A stretch of 64,000 nucleotides of DNA from Terriglobia bacterium. Its GTDB lineage: Bacteria > Pseudomonadota > Alphaproteobacteria > Acetobacterales > Acetobacteraceae. Made by a program: the position numbers and the translations under genes. The stretch lies in NCBI GenBank assembly GCA_023511585.1, contig JAIMBF010000001.1, positions 38,821 to 102,820 on the forward strand. The letters run 5' to 3'. The notes under the pieces were generated by a model. The model searched no databases. It was not told the DNA's origin and saw nothing but the letters and a program-made list of their open reading frames with translations. Shown here piece after piece: positions 35,683-45,189 of this stretch (position 1 is its first letter; each line of letters opens with the position of its first letter).

Positions 35683-36477
35683 TTAGAGCGTCTTGAGGAA
35701 ATCGGCGAGCCGTTGCGCCGCTTCGGCCTTGTCAATCCGTTCCAAAGCCGCAAGCTCGGCTGCCAGGCGATCCATCGCCGCCTCAAAGATTTGGCGCTCG
35801 GAGAAGCTTTGATCCGGCTGGCCCACCTTGCGGTGCAAGTCTCGGATCACCTCGGCAACCGCCAAAGGATCCCCGGAGTTGATCTTGGCCTCGTATTCCT
35901 GCGCCCGGCGCGACCACATCGTACGCTTGATGCGCGCCTTGCCTTTGATGATGGCAAGCGCTTCCTCAAACATTTTGCGGCTGACCAGCTTGCGCAGACC
36001 GGCGCTTTGCGCCTTCGAGACGGGCACCCGCAAAGTCATGCGGTTTTCATCGAAGGTGATGTGGATCAGCTCCAGCCGATGGCCGGCGATTTCCTCAACC
36101 GCGATCCGCTCGACCTTGCCCACGCCGTGGGTCGGATAAACCACATAGTCGCCCACCTCGAATCGTTCCGGCTTGCTGCTCGTGCGGCTGCTGCCGGACC
36201 GCGCCGCACCGGGCGCTTGGCCCATGTTGAGGCGAGGGGGGAAAGACTGGCCGGCATGCGGAGCGGAATGGGCCGAGCTCGCCGGTGGGTCTCGCTTTTC
36301 CGAGGCCACAGGAAGATCGCCCGCTTTTACCTTGGCAGGCTGATCGGCAACGTTCTTCTCAGTGGTGGCCTTCGGCCGAGGAGTTTTCGTTTTTGTTTCA
36401 CTCGCTTTTACGGCATCGGAAGAGGGGATTTCGGCTGTTTCAGTTTTCTCAAGCAGCATTGTTTCTTCGGTTTTCAT
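35683..36477 (-). CDS. carD: CarD-family transcriptional regulator
   Basis: This 264-residue protein has a disordered N-terminal half of about 105 residues rich in Lys/Pro/Ser. A CarD_CdnL RNA polymerase-interacting domain follows (FEVGDYVVYPTHGVGKVERI, then IHITFDENRMTLRVPVSKA) with the helical DNA-binding region after it (MFEEALAIIKGKARIKRTMW). CarD stabilises open complexes at rRNA and housekeeping promoters. The long N-terminal extension is commoner in alphaproteobacteria than elsewhere. The ATG at 36477 lacks a clear ribosome binding site; the internal ATG (MLLEK) is an alternative. Confidence 0.92.
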   Translation of the reverse strand: MKTEETMLLEKTETAEIPSSDAVKASETKTKTPRPKATTEKNVADQPAKVKAGDLPVASEKRDPPASSAHSAPHAGQSFPPRLNMGQAPGAARSGSSRTSSKPERFEVGDYVVYPTHGVGKVERIAVEEIAGHRLELIHITFDENRMTLRVPVSKAQSAGLRKLVSRKMFEEALAIIKGKARIKRTMWSRRAQEYEAKINSGDPLAVAEVIRDLHRKVGQPDQSFSERQIFEAAMDRLAAELAALERIDKAEAAQRLADFLKTL

Positions 36478-36774
36478 ACGCACACGTGGACTGATTCAAC
36501 AAACCAAGAGTGAACGAACCAATTCCGCGCTCCGCCCAAGAGTTTCGGAACAGCCGTCGCTCCTGTTGCAATGTTGCGTTCGGCTGCCCGCGAAGCACGA
36601 TGAAAAAATCAATTTACATCCGTAGATTTCAGCGAACTACGGAAACGCTGTATTTCTACCATATAATGGCTCATATGTCTATCGTATGACGGTTGAGAAG
36701 CCGCCTAAAATTCATCTTGCTATGTTTTGCCGTTACATGGACAAAGCTTATTAAAATTTACTTTTGTTTCAAAA
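36478..36774. other. intergenic region, no gene recognised
   Basis: About 300 bp upstream of carD and downstream of fdxA, more AT-rich than its surroundings from about 36600. Short frames exist but none has a ribosome binding site or protein-like composition. It should contain the carD promoter; no confident -35/-10 pair could be chosen. Confidence 0.5.
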
Positions 36775-36788
36775 AAGCTTTAAAGCTT
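36775..36788 (-). terminator. weak intrinsic terminator at the fdxA stop
   Basis: AAGCTT-TA-AAGCTT (36775-36788) is followed on the minus strand by a run of U (plus-strand A 36771-36776). It overlaps the fdxA stop codon. The stem is only 5-6 bp, so efficiency is doubtful. Confidence 0.35.
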
Positions 36789-37112
36789 CGCAGGATTGGG
36801 AGAGAAAAACTTGTCCTTCCCCGGCTTTCCATTCCATTCTTCTGCGTCAGGAGGCGGCTCTCCTTTGCGGGTAATGTTCGGCCATTGGGCAGCGTAAGTC
36901 CGGTTAATCTCCAACCAAGCGGCCGCCCGCTCGTCGCTATCCGGCACGATGGCCTCGGCCGGGCATTCCGGCTCGCAGACTCCGCAATCAATACATTCGT
37001 CGGGATGGATCACCAACATGTTTTCGCCTGCGTAGAAGCAGTCCACGGGACAGACTTCCACGCAATCCATGAACTTGCAGCGAATGCAATTTTCCGTGAC
37101 CACGTAGGTCAT
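36780..37112 (-). CDS. fdxA: 7Fe ferredoxin FdxA
   Basis: A 110-residue cytosolic electron carrier with one 3Fe-4S and one 4Fe-4S cluster. The N-terminus [20 protein letters not shown] gives the first ligands with VCPVDCF; the second set is [12 protein letters not shown]. The C-terminal tail ([17 protein letters not shown]) is the standard alphaproteobacterial FdxA extension. The ATG at 37112 has AAGGAAG 7 bases upstream. It is downstream of the S4 protein and helicase genes on the same strand, an order conserved in alphaproteobacteria together with carD. Confidence 0.95.
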   Translation of the reverse strand: MTYVVTENCIRCKFMDCVEVCPVDCFYAGENMLVIHPDECIDCGVCEPECPAEAIVPDSDERAAAWLEINRTYAAQWPNITRKGEPPPDAEEWNGKPGKDKFFSPNPAKL

Positions 37113-37201
37113 CAGCGGCTTCCTTCCGGCGCCTTGCGCATCAAGAGTGAGAGGGGTTGTTTGCGCGCCCATATGACCTTGAAGGCGCTTTTGCGCAAGA
37201 G

Positions 37202-37489
37202 TTAGGTGCCGTTTCCTTCCGCAATCTCTTCGTAAAGCTGCGTTGCCGTCCCGGCAGGGCCGCGTCGCTCCGCCAGCGCCAGCACCCGCACCACGCGCAC
37301 CTTGGAAGAAAGCGGCACGGTCAGAATATCGCCCACGCGCAGCTTCGCGTGGGGTTTGTTGGTCGGCTGGCGATTGATCCGCATCAGCCCGCTCTCGGCC
37401 AATCGCGCACAGGCGGCCCGATTCCGCAAAAACCGGGCGCACCACAGCCATTTATCGAGTCGTTGCCAGGCTCTCTCTTCCGAATCCAA
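37202..37489 (-). CDS. S4-domain RNA-binding protein (Hsp15/HslR-like)
   Basis: A 95-residue protein almost entirely made of an S4 domain ([20 protein letters not shown], then [12 protein letters not shown]). Hsp15 binds stalled 50S subunits carrying nascent chains. The start is a TTG at 37489, supported by a strong GGGAGG ribosome binding site 6 bases upstream in the short gap after the helicase stop. No in-frame ATG exists before the domain. Confidence 0.88.
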   Translation of the reverse strand: MDSEERAWQRLDKWLWCARFLRNRAACARLAESGLMRINRQPTNKPHAKLRVGDILTVPLSSKVRVVRVLALAERRGPAGTATQLYEEIAEGNGT

Positions 37490-37500
37490 CGCGTCCTCCC

Positions 37501-39975
37501 TTAACCGCGCCGCAATGCGGCCAAAACCGCAAAAGGCCCGGAAGGGGAGGGCTTCGCCCGAGCATTTGCCCGCCGGCGGAGCGCCCTCCGTTCCGAGCGT
37601 TCACGTGCTGCCGTTTGCTTCAGGCCGGCCACCACATCGGCAAGGTGATGCGCCTTCACCGCTAGCCGCATCGCCAGATCGGCGGAGTTCGCCTGCTCGC
37701 CGCGGCGTGCGGCCTCGGCCAATTCCTTGGAAATACGCTCGGCGATATCGAGTCGCAGCAAAACCGGCCCCGCGGCCACCCAGCCCATGGCCAGCGCAAA
37801 GCCATCCGGCCAGTCGGCCGGCGGGGGAATGCTGATGCGCGAGGAGGGGGGCAGCCGCGGCACCGGACAATCATGCTGCACGGCCCAGAGAACGGCCCGC
37901 AACGAGAGCGCGCGCGGCTTAAGCAGTAGCGGGAAAAACCAGGCATGGCGCCCGGTCTTGACGCCGAGTTTCTGAAGCTCTCTCCGTAAGGCGGGGGTGA
38001 GAAGGCCCGGGTTTGGCCGCGGCAGCACGCCCAAACTCTCGCATAAGCGGTGCACCACGCCGCGCAGGGCGGGCGTATCCTCCGCCGCTTTCGCAGCCGC
38101 AAAGAGGGGCGCAAGCGTGGCGGCGATATGCCGATCGACAAAGCCCTGCAGCCTGCTGCGAATCGCCTCGCGCTGTCGGCCGTCGAGCAAATCGCTGCCG
38201 GCCACTTCCACCAGCGGGCGCAAAACCGTGGGGCCGTGGACCAGTCGCCCGATCACGGCCCCGTCCCAGAGCAGGGTCGCTTTCGGGGAAAGCGCGAATG
38301 CGGCGTCCTCCGCGGCTTCCAGCGCGGCCACCCGACGGGGGATTTCCACCGCCAAGGCGCGCCGCGCAGCGCGCAGAACCATGCGGCGTTCATCCCAGCC
38401 TTCGGGCCCGGACCCGACGGCCGCGTCCGAATCGGGCTCAAAGCTAAAGCCGAGAACGCGGCCCACCGTGTGGCCTTCTACCACCACATTGCCGTTGCGC
38501 GCCACGCCGGCCAGCAGCGGCTTCTGCTCGGCCTCCGCAAGCCGGCGCAAGAGATGCGTGGCGCGGCGATCCACAAAGCGCGCTAGCAGACGCTCGTGCA
38601 GCGCGTCGGAGAGCAACTCCTCGGTGGTGCGCGCACGTTCCTGCCAAGCTTCCGCGTTGCGAACCCACTCGCTGCGGGCGGCGATATACGACCAGACCCG
38701 AATCGCCGCGAGCCGGTCCATCAGCGCTTCGATCTCGCCATCCGTTCGCGCCAGCGCCTGAATGTGTTCCGCAAGCCACGCCTCCGGCAGGCGTCCTGCT
38801 TCGGCAAGGTGCATAAAGACGCGCGCGCAGAGCCGCGTGTGGCTGTCGTCGGCGATTTTGCGAAAATCGGGAATCTGGCAGGCTTCCCACAGCAGCCGCA
38901 CGCGCGTGGGGGACCGCGCTTTCTGCCGAATTTCCGGCACGTCGGCGAGCGCGGCCAGTGTGAGAAAGTCGGAAGCATCGTTGCCCCGCGCCAAGGCCGC
39001 GTGCCCGGAAGGCTTGGCAAGGCTCGCGAGCAACGCATCGATGCTTTGGAAATCAAGCGCGGAGTTCCGCCAGCACACTTGGCGCAGCGGCTCGAAACTG
39101 TGCTCTTCCAAAGCGCGCACCACGTCATCGTCCAAGGGCGGACATTCCGCCGTGGTGCCGAAACTGCCGTCGCGCATGCCGCGGCCCGCCCGGCCGGCGA
39201 TTTGCGCAAGCTCCGCCGCGGAAAGCGACCGCCGTTGATGGCCGTCGAACTTGTTCAGGCTGGCGAAGGCCACGTGATCCACGTCCATATTCAGGCCCAT
39301 GCCGATGGCATCGGTGGCGACCAGAAAATCCACCTCTTTGGCTTGATAGAGCGCCACCTGGGCGTTGCGCGTGCGCGGCGAAAGCCGGCCCATCACCACC
39401 GCGCAGCCGCCGCGGCGGCGGCGAATCGCCTCGGCGATGGCATAAACCTCTTCGGCGCTGAACGCGACCACCGCCGTGCGCGGCGGCAAGCGCGAAAGCT
39501 TCATCGGCCCGGTGTGAAAGAGCCGCGAGAGGCGCGGGCGCGTCTCAATCACCGCTTCCGGAACCAGGCGCGCCAGCAAAGGCCTGATCGTTTCCGCCCC
39601 GAGGAACATGGTTTCCACCAGCCCGCGCGCGTGCAAAAGCCGGTCGGTAAACACATGGCCGCGATCGGGGTCCGCGGCGAGCTGGATTTCGTCAACCGCG
39701 AGAAACTCCACTTCCCGGCCAAGCGGCATGGCCTCGACGGTGCAGGAGAACCACCGCGCTTCCGGCGGCACGATTTTCTCTTCCCCGGTAATCAGCGCCA
39801 CGAACCGGGCGCCCTTGGCCGCCACCATGCGCTCGTAATTTTCGCGTGCCAGCAGCCGCAGAGGAAAGCCGATGATGCCGGAGCGATGCGCGAGCAACCG
39901 CTCGATCGCAAGATGCGTTTTGCCCGTATTGGTAGGGCCGAGCACGGCTCGAACCCGCGGGGCGAAGTCCAACAT
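37501..39975 (-). CDS. Suv3-like superfamily 2 RNA helicase
   Basis: This 824-residue helicase has Walker [17 protein letters not shown] at about residue 13, the DEIQ motif in [16 protein letters not shown], and motif VI in [13 protein letters not shown]. The C-terminal half is the Suv3-type helical extension plus a basic tail. In mitochondria Suv3 unwinds RNA for the degradosome; alphaproteobacterial homologues are the bacterial counterpart but little studied. The ATG at 39975 was chosen because the fold starts at once; longer N-termini are basic and unsupported. It lies 12 bp upstream of the S4 gene. Confidence 0.88.
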   Translation of the reverse strand: MLDFAPRVRAVLGPTNTGKTHLAIERLLAHRSGIIGFPLRLLARENYERMVAAKGARFVALITGEEKIVPPEARWFSCTVEAMPLGREVEFLAVDEIQLAADPDRGHVFTDRLLHARGLVETMFLGAETIRPLLARLVPEAVIETRPRLSRLFHTGPMKLSRLPPRTAVVAFSAEEVYAIAEAIRRRRGGCAVVMGRLSPRTRNAQVALYQAKEVDFLVATDAIGMGLNMDVDHVAFASLNKFDGHQRRSLSAAELAQIAGRAGRGMRDGSFGTTAECPPLDDDVVRALEEHSFEPLRQVCWRNSALDFQSIDALLASLAKPSGHAALARGNDASDFLTLAALADVPEIRQKARSPTRVRLLWEACQIPDFRKIADDSHTRLCARVFMHLAEAGRLPEAWLAEHIQALARTDGEIEALMDRLAAIRVWSYIAARSEWVRNAEAWQERARTTEELLSDALHERLLARFVDRRATHLLRRLAEAEQKPLLAGVARNGNVVVEGHTVGRVLGFSFEPDSDAAVGSGPEGWDERRMVLRAARRALAVEIPRRVAALEAAEDAAFALSPKATLLWDGAVIGRLVHGPTVLRPLVEVAGSDLLDGRQREAIRSRLQGFVDRHIAATLAPLFAAAKAAEDTPALRGVVHRLCESLGVLPRPNPGLLTPALRRELQKLGVKTGRHAWFFPLLLKPRALSLRAVLWAVQHDCPVPRLPPSSRISIPPPADWPDGFALAMGWVAAGPVLLRLDIAERISKELAEAARRGEQANSADLAMRLAVKAHHLADVVAGLKQTAARERSERRALRRRANARAKPSPSGPFAVLAALRRG

Positions 39976-40149
39976 GCATCTAAATTTCCGCTTCCTTGGC
40001 GGTTTTGCAAGCCCGCTCAAAGCACGTATCAAAAACTATCACAAAACTGTCTTGCCCCGATTGCAAGCCGGCCCGTCCGCACGCATATCGCGCGCCGAGA
40101 ACAATTTTCCGGAATCATTATAGGCCTTTTGCAGGAAGGACACCGTGTC

Positions 40150-42027
40150 ATGACCGATGCCGCAGCAGCCCATCGTTCCGAGCAGGCCGAGACCATGCCG
40201 TTTTCGGCCGAAGTGGACCGCCTGCTCGATCTCGTGGTGCATTCCCTCTATTCCGAGCGAGAAATATTTTTGCGCGAGCTGGTGGCGAACGCCGCCGATG
40301 CCACCGATCGCCGGCGTTTCGAGGCGCTGAGCGCGCCCGAACTCGGCATGCCGGAAGCGCCGAAAGTGCGAATCGAGCCCGACCGCGCCGCGCGAACGCT
40401 GACCATCAGCGATCAGGGCATCGGCATGAGCCGGCAGGAACTCATCGATAATCTCGGCACCATTGCCCGCTCCGGCACGCAGGCTTTTGCATCCGCGCTT
40501 GCCGCCAACAAAGCCGAAGAGCGCGCCGCCCTCATCGGCCAGTTCGGCGTCGGCTTTTATTCCGCGTTCATGGTAGCCGATAAGGTGGAAGTGATCTCGC
40601 GCCGGGCGGGGACGGAAGAAGCCTGGCGCTGGATTTCCGAGGGCCGCGGCAATTTTCAACTCGCCCCCGCAACGCGTGAGCAGCCCGGCACCGATGTCGT
40701 GCTGCATCTCAAAGCCGATGCCGAAGAGTTTCTCGATCCGTGGCGGCTGGAAAGCATTGTTCGCAAATGGGCCGATCACATCACGCTGCCGATTGTGATT
40801 GTGCGCGAGGGCAAAGAGAGCCCCGCAAACGAAGGCACCGCGCTCTGGCGTAAGCCGAAATCCGAGGTCAGCGAAGAATCGGTTGTCGAATTCTATCGCC
40901 ATCTCGGCCATCTCTTCGGCAAGCCGTGGGCGACGCTGCACTGGAAGGCCGAGGGCGCGCTGGAATTCTATGCGATGCTCTTTATCCCGAGCGAGCGGCC
41001 GTTTGATCTTCTAACCGATCGCCGCACCTCGCATCTTCGCCTGCATGTTCGCCGCATGTTCATCACCGACGAGGCCGAGCTCCTACCCCCTTGGTTGCGC
41101 TTTGTGCAAGGCGTGGTCGATAGCGAGGACTTGCCGCTGAACGTCTCGCGCGAAATGTTGCAGGCAACGCCGATTCTGCCGCGAATCCGCAAAGCGCTCA
41201 CCAATCGTCTGCTCACCGAACTCAAGGCCCGGTCGAAAGAGCCGGATTATGAAACGTTCTGGCAAAATTTCGGTGCCGTTGTGAAAGAAGGCTTGTGGGA
41301 CGACCCCGATTATCAAGACGAGATCGCCGCCATCGCCCGGTTCCGCTCGACGGCCGTGGAGGGTTGGACCTCTTTTGCCGATTACCTCGGCCGCATGCGC
41401 GAAGGCCAGGAAGCGATCTACGTGCAAGCGGGGGAAAGCATCGAGGCCTTGCGCGCTTCGCCGCAACTGGAAGGTTTCCGTGCGCGTGGCATCGAAGTCT
41501 TGCTGCTTTCGGATCCCATCGATGCGTTTTGGCCGGATCGGTTTACCCGCTTTGAAGGCAAGCCCATCCGCCGCGCCGCGCAATCGGCGGCCGATTTGGA
41601 AAAGTTCCCGATGGCTGCCGATCAGAAGCCGGCGGAAGCGGAGCCCGATCTCAAACCGCTGCTGGCGGCGATGACGGAAACCTTAAAAGATCAGGTTTCC
41701 GAAGTGCGGGCCAGCGGGCGCTTGGTGGAAAGCGCGGTGGCGCTGGTTCCCGCCCAGCACGGGCCGGATTTGTATCTGCAGCGCATGATGCGCCGTGCCG
41801 GCCGCAATGAGCCGCTACCGCCGCCGGTTTTGGAGATCAACCCGCAGCATGCTTTGATCCGCTTGCTGGCGAGTCGCGCCGCCAAAGCGCAGGATGTGGC
41901 GGAAGCCGCGCGCGTGCTTTTGGACCTTGCACGCCTGCAGGAGGGCGAGCCGCCCGCGGATCTCGCCGGCTTTTCGCGCATCGTCTCCGAGGCGCTGGCG
42001 CGCGCCTGGGCGGAAACGGGGCAATAG
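40150..42027 (+). CDS. htpG: Hsp90-family chaperone HtpG
   Basis: This 625-residue ATP-dependent chaperone has the GHKL ATPase signatures: [18 protein letters not shown], the lid-proximal [12 protein letters not shown] and [15 protein letters not shown]. The middle domain has the [12 protein letters not shown] segment. The frame is open for more than 500 codons upstream, but that stretch is antisense to the helicase and has no start signals. The ATG at 40150 has GGAAGGA about 9 bases upstream. It is divergent from the helicase gene and followed 9 bp later by an aminopeptidase gene. Confidence 0.96.
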   Translation: MTDAAAAHRSEQAETMPFSAEVDRLLDLVVHSLYSEREIFLRELVANAADATDRRRFEALSAPELGMPEAPKVRIEPDRAARTLTISDQGIGMSRQELIDNLGTIARSGTQAFASALAANKAEERAALIGQFGVGFYSAFMVADKVEVISRRAGTEEAWRWISEGRGNFQLAPATREQPGTDVVLHLKADAEEFLDPWRLESIVRKWADHITLPIVIVREGKESPANEGTALWRKPKSEVSEESVVEFYRHLGHLFGKPWATLHWKAEGALEFYAMLFIPSERPFDLLTDRRTSHLRLHVRRMFITDEAELLPPWLRFVQGVVDSEDLPLNVSREMLQATPILPRIRKALTNRLLTELKARSKEPDYETFWQNFGAVVKEGLWDDPDYQDEIAAIARFRSTAVEGWTSFADYLGRMREGQEAIYVQAGESIEALRASPQLEGFRARGIEVLLLSDPIDAFWPDRFTRFEGKPIRRAAQSAADLEKFPMAADQKPAEAEPDLKPLLAAMTETLKDQVSEVRASGRLVESAVALVPAQHGPDLYLQRMMRRAGRNEPLPPPVLEINPQHALIRLLASRAAKAQDVAEAARVLLDLARLQEGEPPADLAGFSRIVSEALARAWAETGQ

Positions 42028-42036
42028 GGCAAGAAC

Positions 42037-43452
42037 ATGGTGCAAAATATCCTCGATCGCGAGCTGGATTGTCTGTCGCCGGAAGGCGTTCAGGCCCTGC
42101 CGCTTTACGCCGTGCGGGCGGCCGAGCAGGAGCAGCTTTGGGCAAGCCTTGAGCCGAGTGCCGCCCGTTTCGCCCAAGCGAGCGGTTTTGCCGCGCGCAC
42201 CGGCGAACTGGTGCTGCTGCCGGGCGGGCAGGGGATCTCCGGTGCCGTGCTCGGATTGGGGGATGATCGCTCGCCTTGGCCGTTCGGCGATCTTGCCGCC
42301 CGCCTGCCGGAAGGCAGCGCGTGGCGGCTGATTCCGGGCGATTTCGATGCCGAGCTCGCGGCGCTGGCGTTTTGCCTCGGCGCCTATCGCTACCCGGCCT
42401 TCAAACCGCCCAAACGGGCGCCGGCGCGGCTCGTTCTGCAACCCACCGAAAAGGCGGCGATAGAGGCACGCGTGGTCTGGATGGTGCGAGACCTCGTCAA
42501 CGCCCCGGCCAACCTCTTGGGCCCGAGCGAGCTTGCCGATGCGGCGCTGGGGCTTGCCGCGCGTTACGGAGCCAGAGCCGAGCGCATCGAGGGGCCGACG
42601 CTCGCTGCCGAATTTCCGGCCGTGGCCGCGGTCGGGGCCGGCTCCGCCCGCCCGCCGGTCGTAGTGCGCCTGCACTGGGATTCCCCGAAGGCTCCTGCCG
42701 ATGCCCCGCTGGTCTCGCTCTGCGGCAAAGGCGTGTGTTTCGATTCGGGCGGATACGACCTCAAACCCTCCGCCGCCATGCTCCGCATGAAAAAGGACAT
42801 GGGCGGTGCCGCGACCGTCATGGGGCTTGCGCGGCTGATCATGGAAGCGGAATTGCCGGTGCGGCTCGCGCTCCGCATCGCGTGTGTGGAAAATAGCGTC
42901 TCCGGCCATGCCATGCGGCCGATGGATGTGTTGCACACGCGCGCCGGCATCAGCGTGGAAGTGGGCAACACCGATGCCGAAGGGCGGCTTTTGCTCGCGG
43001 ATCTTCTCGCTGAAGCGTGCGAGGAGAAGCCCTGGCTGCTTCTGGATTGCGCCACGCTCACGGGAGCCGCGCGCGTGGCACTTGGCCCGGATCTGCCGGC
43101 GTTGTTTTGCAACGACGATGCTTGGGCCGAAGCTCTCATTGCCGCCGGCCGCGCCGTGCACGACCCCCTCTGGCGCCTGCCGTTATGGTTCGGTTACGAT
43201 TCGTGGTTGGAGAGCTCGATCGCCCACATGAACAATATTTCAGAAAAAACCCATGCCGGTGCGATCGTCGCTGCATTATTTCTTCAGCGTTTCGTTGCAC
43301 GGGATGTCCGGTGGGCTCATATTGATTTGTATGCCTGGAACGATCAGCCGCGCGCGGGGCGTCCGGAAGGTGGCGAGGCGCAAGCCATGCGGGCGATTTT
43401 TTCCGCCCTTTCCGCGCGGCTTGCTGAGGCGCCGCAGAAAGCGGCGAAATGA
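42037..43452 (+). CDS. M17 leucyl aminopeptidase family protein
   Basis: This 471-residue metallopeptidase removes N-terminal residues from peptides. The C-terminal catalytic domain has the metal ligands in SLCGKGVCFDSGGYDLKPS, MKKDMGGAATVMGLARLI and the signature NTDAEGRLLLAD; the N-terminal domain is shorter and divergent. It matches the short M17 subgroup of alphaproteobacteria (about 460 residues). A 9-bp gap after htpG suggests cotranscription. Confidence 0.93.
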   Translation: MVQNILDRELDCLSPEGVQALPLYAVRAAEQEQLWASLEPSAARFAQASGFAARTGELVLLPGGQGISGAVLGLGDDRSPWPFGDLAARLPEGSAWRLIPGDFDAELAALAFCLGAYRYPAFKPPKRAPARLVLQPTEKAAIEARVVWMVRDLVNAPANLLGPSELADAALGLAARYGARAERIEGPTLAAEFPAVAAVGAGSARPPVVVRLHWDSPKAPADAPLVSLCGKGVCFDSGGYDLKPSAAMLRMKKDMGGAATVMGLARLIMEAELPVRLALRIACVENSVSGHAMRPMDVLHTRAGISVEVGNTDAEGRLLLADLLAEACEEKPWLLLDCATLTGAARVALGPDLPALFCNDDAWAEALIAAGRAVHDPLWRLPLWFGYDSWLESSIAHMNNISEKTHAGAIVAALFLQRFVARDVRWAHIDLYAWNDQPRAGRPEGGEAQAMRAIFSALSARLAEAPQKAAK

Positions 43453-43534
43453 AAATGGGTAGAACGGCTTTCCACCGGGTTGTTGCGCATCCGATGGAGG
43501 AAATAAGACGGAGAAACAAGAAAGGATTCGTGTC

Positions 43535-43939
43535 ATGGCGGCTACTCCAACACCCGATCAGCTGATTGCGATTTTGCGTGAAACCATCGTGTCTTTGGTG
43601 CGGCGGGAGGGGCCTGATCTCTCGGCTCGCCAGCTTGCCGTCTTGCTGACCTGCTATTTGCAGGAAGGCCCGCACACGGTGCGCGGGCTGGCGGCGACGC
43701 TCAACGTTTCCAAGCCGGCCATCACGCGTGCGCTGGATCGGCTGCAGGCGTTTGATCTGGCGCGGCGCAAGCCGGATCCGATGGATCGGCGGAGCGTGCT
43801 CGTGCAGCGCACGCCCAAAGGCGCGGCGTTCCTGCGTGACCTTCGCGCCATTATGTCGGAGGCGGCGGCCACCGCTCGGCGCGGCGGTCATGGCGCAGGC
43901 GAAACGTCTCGCCGATCGGCCCATGCCGCGCATGCCTAA
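43535..43939 (+). CDS. MarR-family transcriptional regulator
   Basis: A 134-residue protein with a winged helix-turn-helix: ARQLAVLLTCYLQEGPHTVR, then the recognition segment LAATLNVSKPAITRALDRLQ and the wing DPMDRRSVLVQRT. The C-terminal 20 residues (ARRGGHGAGETSRRSAHA) are of odd composition and may reflect a late frameshift; a relative would usually end in a dimer helix. A ribosome binding site, GAAAGGA, lies about 9 bases before the ATG. Its target is unknown. Confidence 0.85.
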   Translation: MAATPTPDQLIAILRETIVSLVRREGPDLSARQLAVLLTCYLQEGPHTVRGLAATLNVSKPAITRALDRLQAFDLARRKPDPMDRRSVLVQRTPKGAAFLRDLRAIMSEAAATARRGGHGAGETSRRSAHAAHA

Positions 43940-43955
43940 ACCGGGTGGCTGAGAG

Positions 43956-43994
43956 CAGGAGTCGGGCGAGGGGACTCGAACCCCGATTCTCCTG
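43956..43994. other. hairpin with a tRNA T-arm-like core between convergent genes
   Basis: Between the ends of the marR and WecA-like genes, CAGGAG (43956-43961) pairs with CTCCTG (43989-43994), TCGGG (43962-43966) with CCCGA (43982-43986), and CGAG (43967-43970) with CTCG (43975-43978) around GGGA. On the minus strand the same bases read GGGGTTCGAGTCCCC, a tRNA T-stem-loop, followed by CGCCCGA like an acceptor strand. There is no matching 5' half, so this is either a bidirectional terminator or a tRNA 3'-end relic. Confidence 0.45.
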
Positions 43995-44008
43995 ATCCGA
44001 GCTCCGAT

Positions 44009-45055
44009 TCACACGCCCGCCTTGCGCGCGCGTGCCAGCACGTACGCGAGCCAGAAGATCTGCGGTATCAAGGGGAGCGCGAGAAGAACAAGTTTCGCGC
44101 GCCCTTCAAGGCGGACAAAGCCGATCGCGCAAACGCCGTTCATCACCGTAAAAGCCCAGTAGATGAGCGTAATTGCGCGCGCATCCATGCCGGCGCGATG
44201 CGCCAACTGGTAAAGATGCTCCCGATGCGGCACCGTCAGCGGCTTGCCGGCAAAAAGGCGGCGCGCGAGCGTTAATGCGACATCGAACAAAACAGCAAAC
44301 AGCAGCATCGGCACCAGCGTGAAAGACATTTCCACTTTCTCGAAACGGCTTGCCGCCACCCCGAGCACGGCCAGCACAAAACCGCAAAACTGGCTGCCCA
44401 CATCGCCCATGAAAATGCGCGCGCGCGGAAAGTTGAACGGCAGGAATCCGGCAAGTCCCACAACCAGCAAAAGCGAAGCGAAATAGACGAACCAGCCGCC
44501 TTGGCTTGCGGCAATACCGGCCAGAAAGGCCGCGGCAATCAGGGCGACGCCGCCCGCAAGACCATCCAGCCCGTCAATGAAATTCATCGCATTGGTTGCG
44601 AAGAGGATCCAAAACAACGTGGCCAGGCTGCCGAGCCAGCCGAAATCGACGGTGCCGAAGACCGGAAGATGAAATTCTCTCACGAAAAGCCCGCTTCCCA
44701 CCGCCAACAATGCGGCAAAAAGCTGGGCCGCGAGCTTTATGATGAAAGGCCAATCAAAGATATCATCCAAGAACGCCACGCCGGCAATCGCGGTTGCCGC
44801 CAGAATCACCCCGCGGAAATACGGATCCGCGATGCGTGAAAACTCGGCGAATCGATAAAGAATCGCCACGCCCACCAGAAACGCCACCACAATCCCGACC
44901 CCGCCGCCTTTCGGGATGGGGCGGAGATGCGCCTTGCGCGCATCCGGATGATCCAGCACCACGCGAAAGCGGATCATGCCCCAAACCAAAAGCGCCGAAA
45001 GCAAGGAAAGCGCCGCCGCGAACAGCAAGTGGCGCAGCAGACCGTAAAGCGTCAA
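44009..45055 (-). CDS. polyprenyl-phosphate sugar-1-phosphate transferase (WecA/MraY family)
   Basis: This 348-residue membrane protein of about 10 TM helices starts surface glycan synthesis by moving a HexNAc-1-phosphate from UDP to undecaprenyl phosphate. Family marks are AFLDDIFDWPF (Asp pair), NAMNFIDGLDGLAGG, RIFMGDVGSQF and the cytosolic VPHREHLYQLAHRAG. The start is a TTG at 45055, with a strong GGAGGAG 8 bases upstream. It is divergent from the CapD-like gene and forms a glycan module with it. It resembles WbpL/WbcO more than WecA, so the sugar may be a modified HexNAc. Confidence 0.88.
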   Translation of the reverse strand: MTLYGLLRHLLFAAALSLLSALLVWGMIRFRVVLDHPDARKAHLRPIPKGGGVGIVVAFLVGVAILYRFAEFSRIADPYFRGVILAATAIAGVAFLDDIFDWPFIIKLAAQLFAALLAVGSGLFVREFHLPVFGTVDFGWLGSLATLFWILFATNAMNFIDGLDGLAGGVALIAAAFLAGIAASQGGWFVYFASLLLVVGLAGFLPFNFPRARIFMGDVGSQFCGFVLAVLGVAASRFEKVEMSFTLVPMLLFAVLFDVALTLARRLFAGKPLTVPHREHLYQLAHRAGMDARAITLIYWAFTVMNGVCAIGFVRLEGRAKLVLLALPLIPQIFWLAYVLARARKAGV

Positions 45056-45189
45056 GGCGAATGCTCCTCCAAACCGGAGCGGACCATGGCGGAGGGTCGA
45101 AGCGGGGGCAAGTCTGCCCCGAGCTCCGACCGGGGCGGCCCCTGATGTGAAAGGCTGGCAGGGCCGGCGCTTCGCGCTATAGGAAAGGC

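Noticed and set aside
38596..40149. 518 codons open upstream of and in frame with htpG
   Set aside because: They run antisense to the helicase gene, have no start signals and read as Arg/Ala/Ser-rich GC shadow; htpG clearly starts at 40150 with its own ribosome binding site.
43955..44030. A complete tRNA gene on the minus strand
   Set aside because: Only a T-arm-like and acceptor-like 3' part is present; the total possible length is about 59 nt and the 5' bases belong to a coding region.
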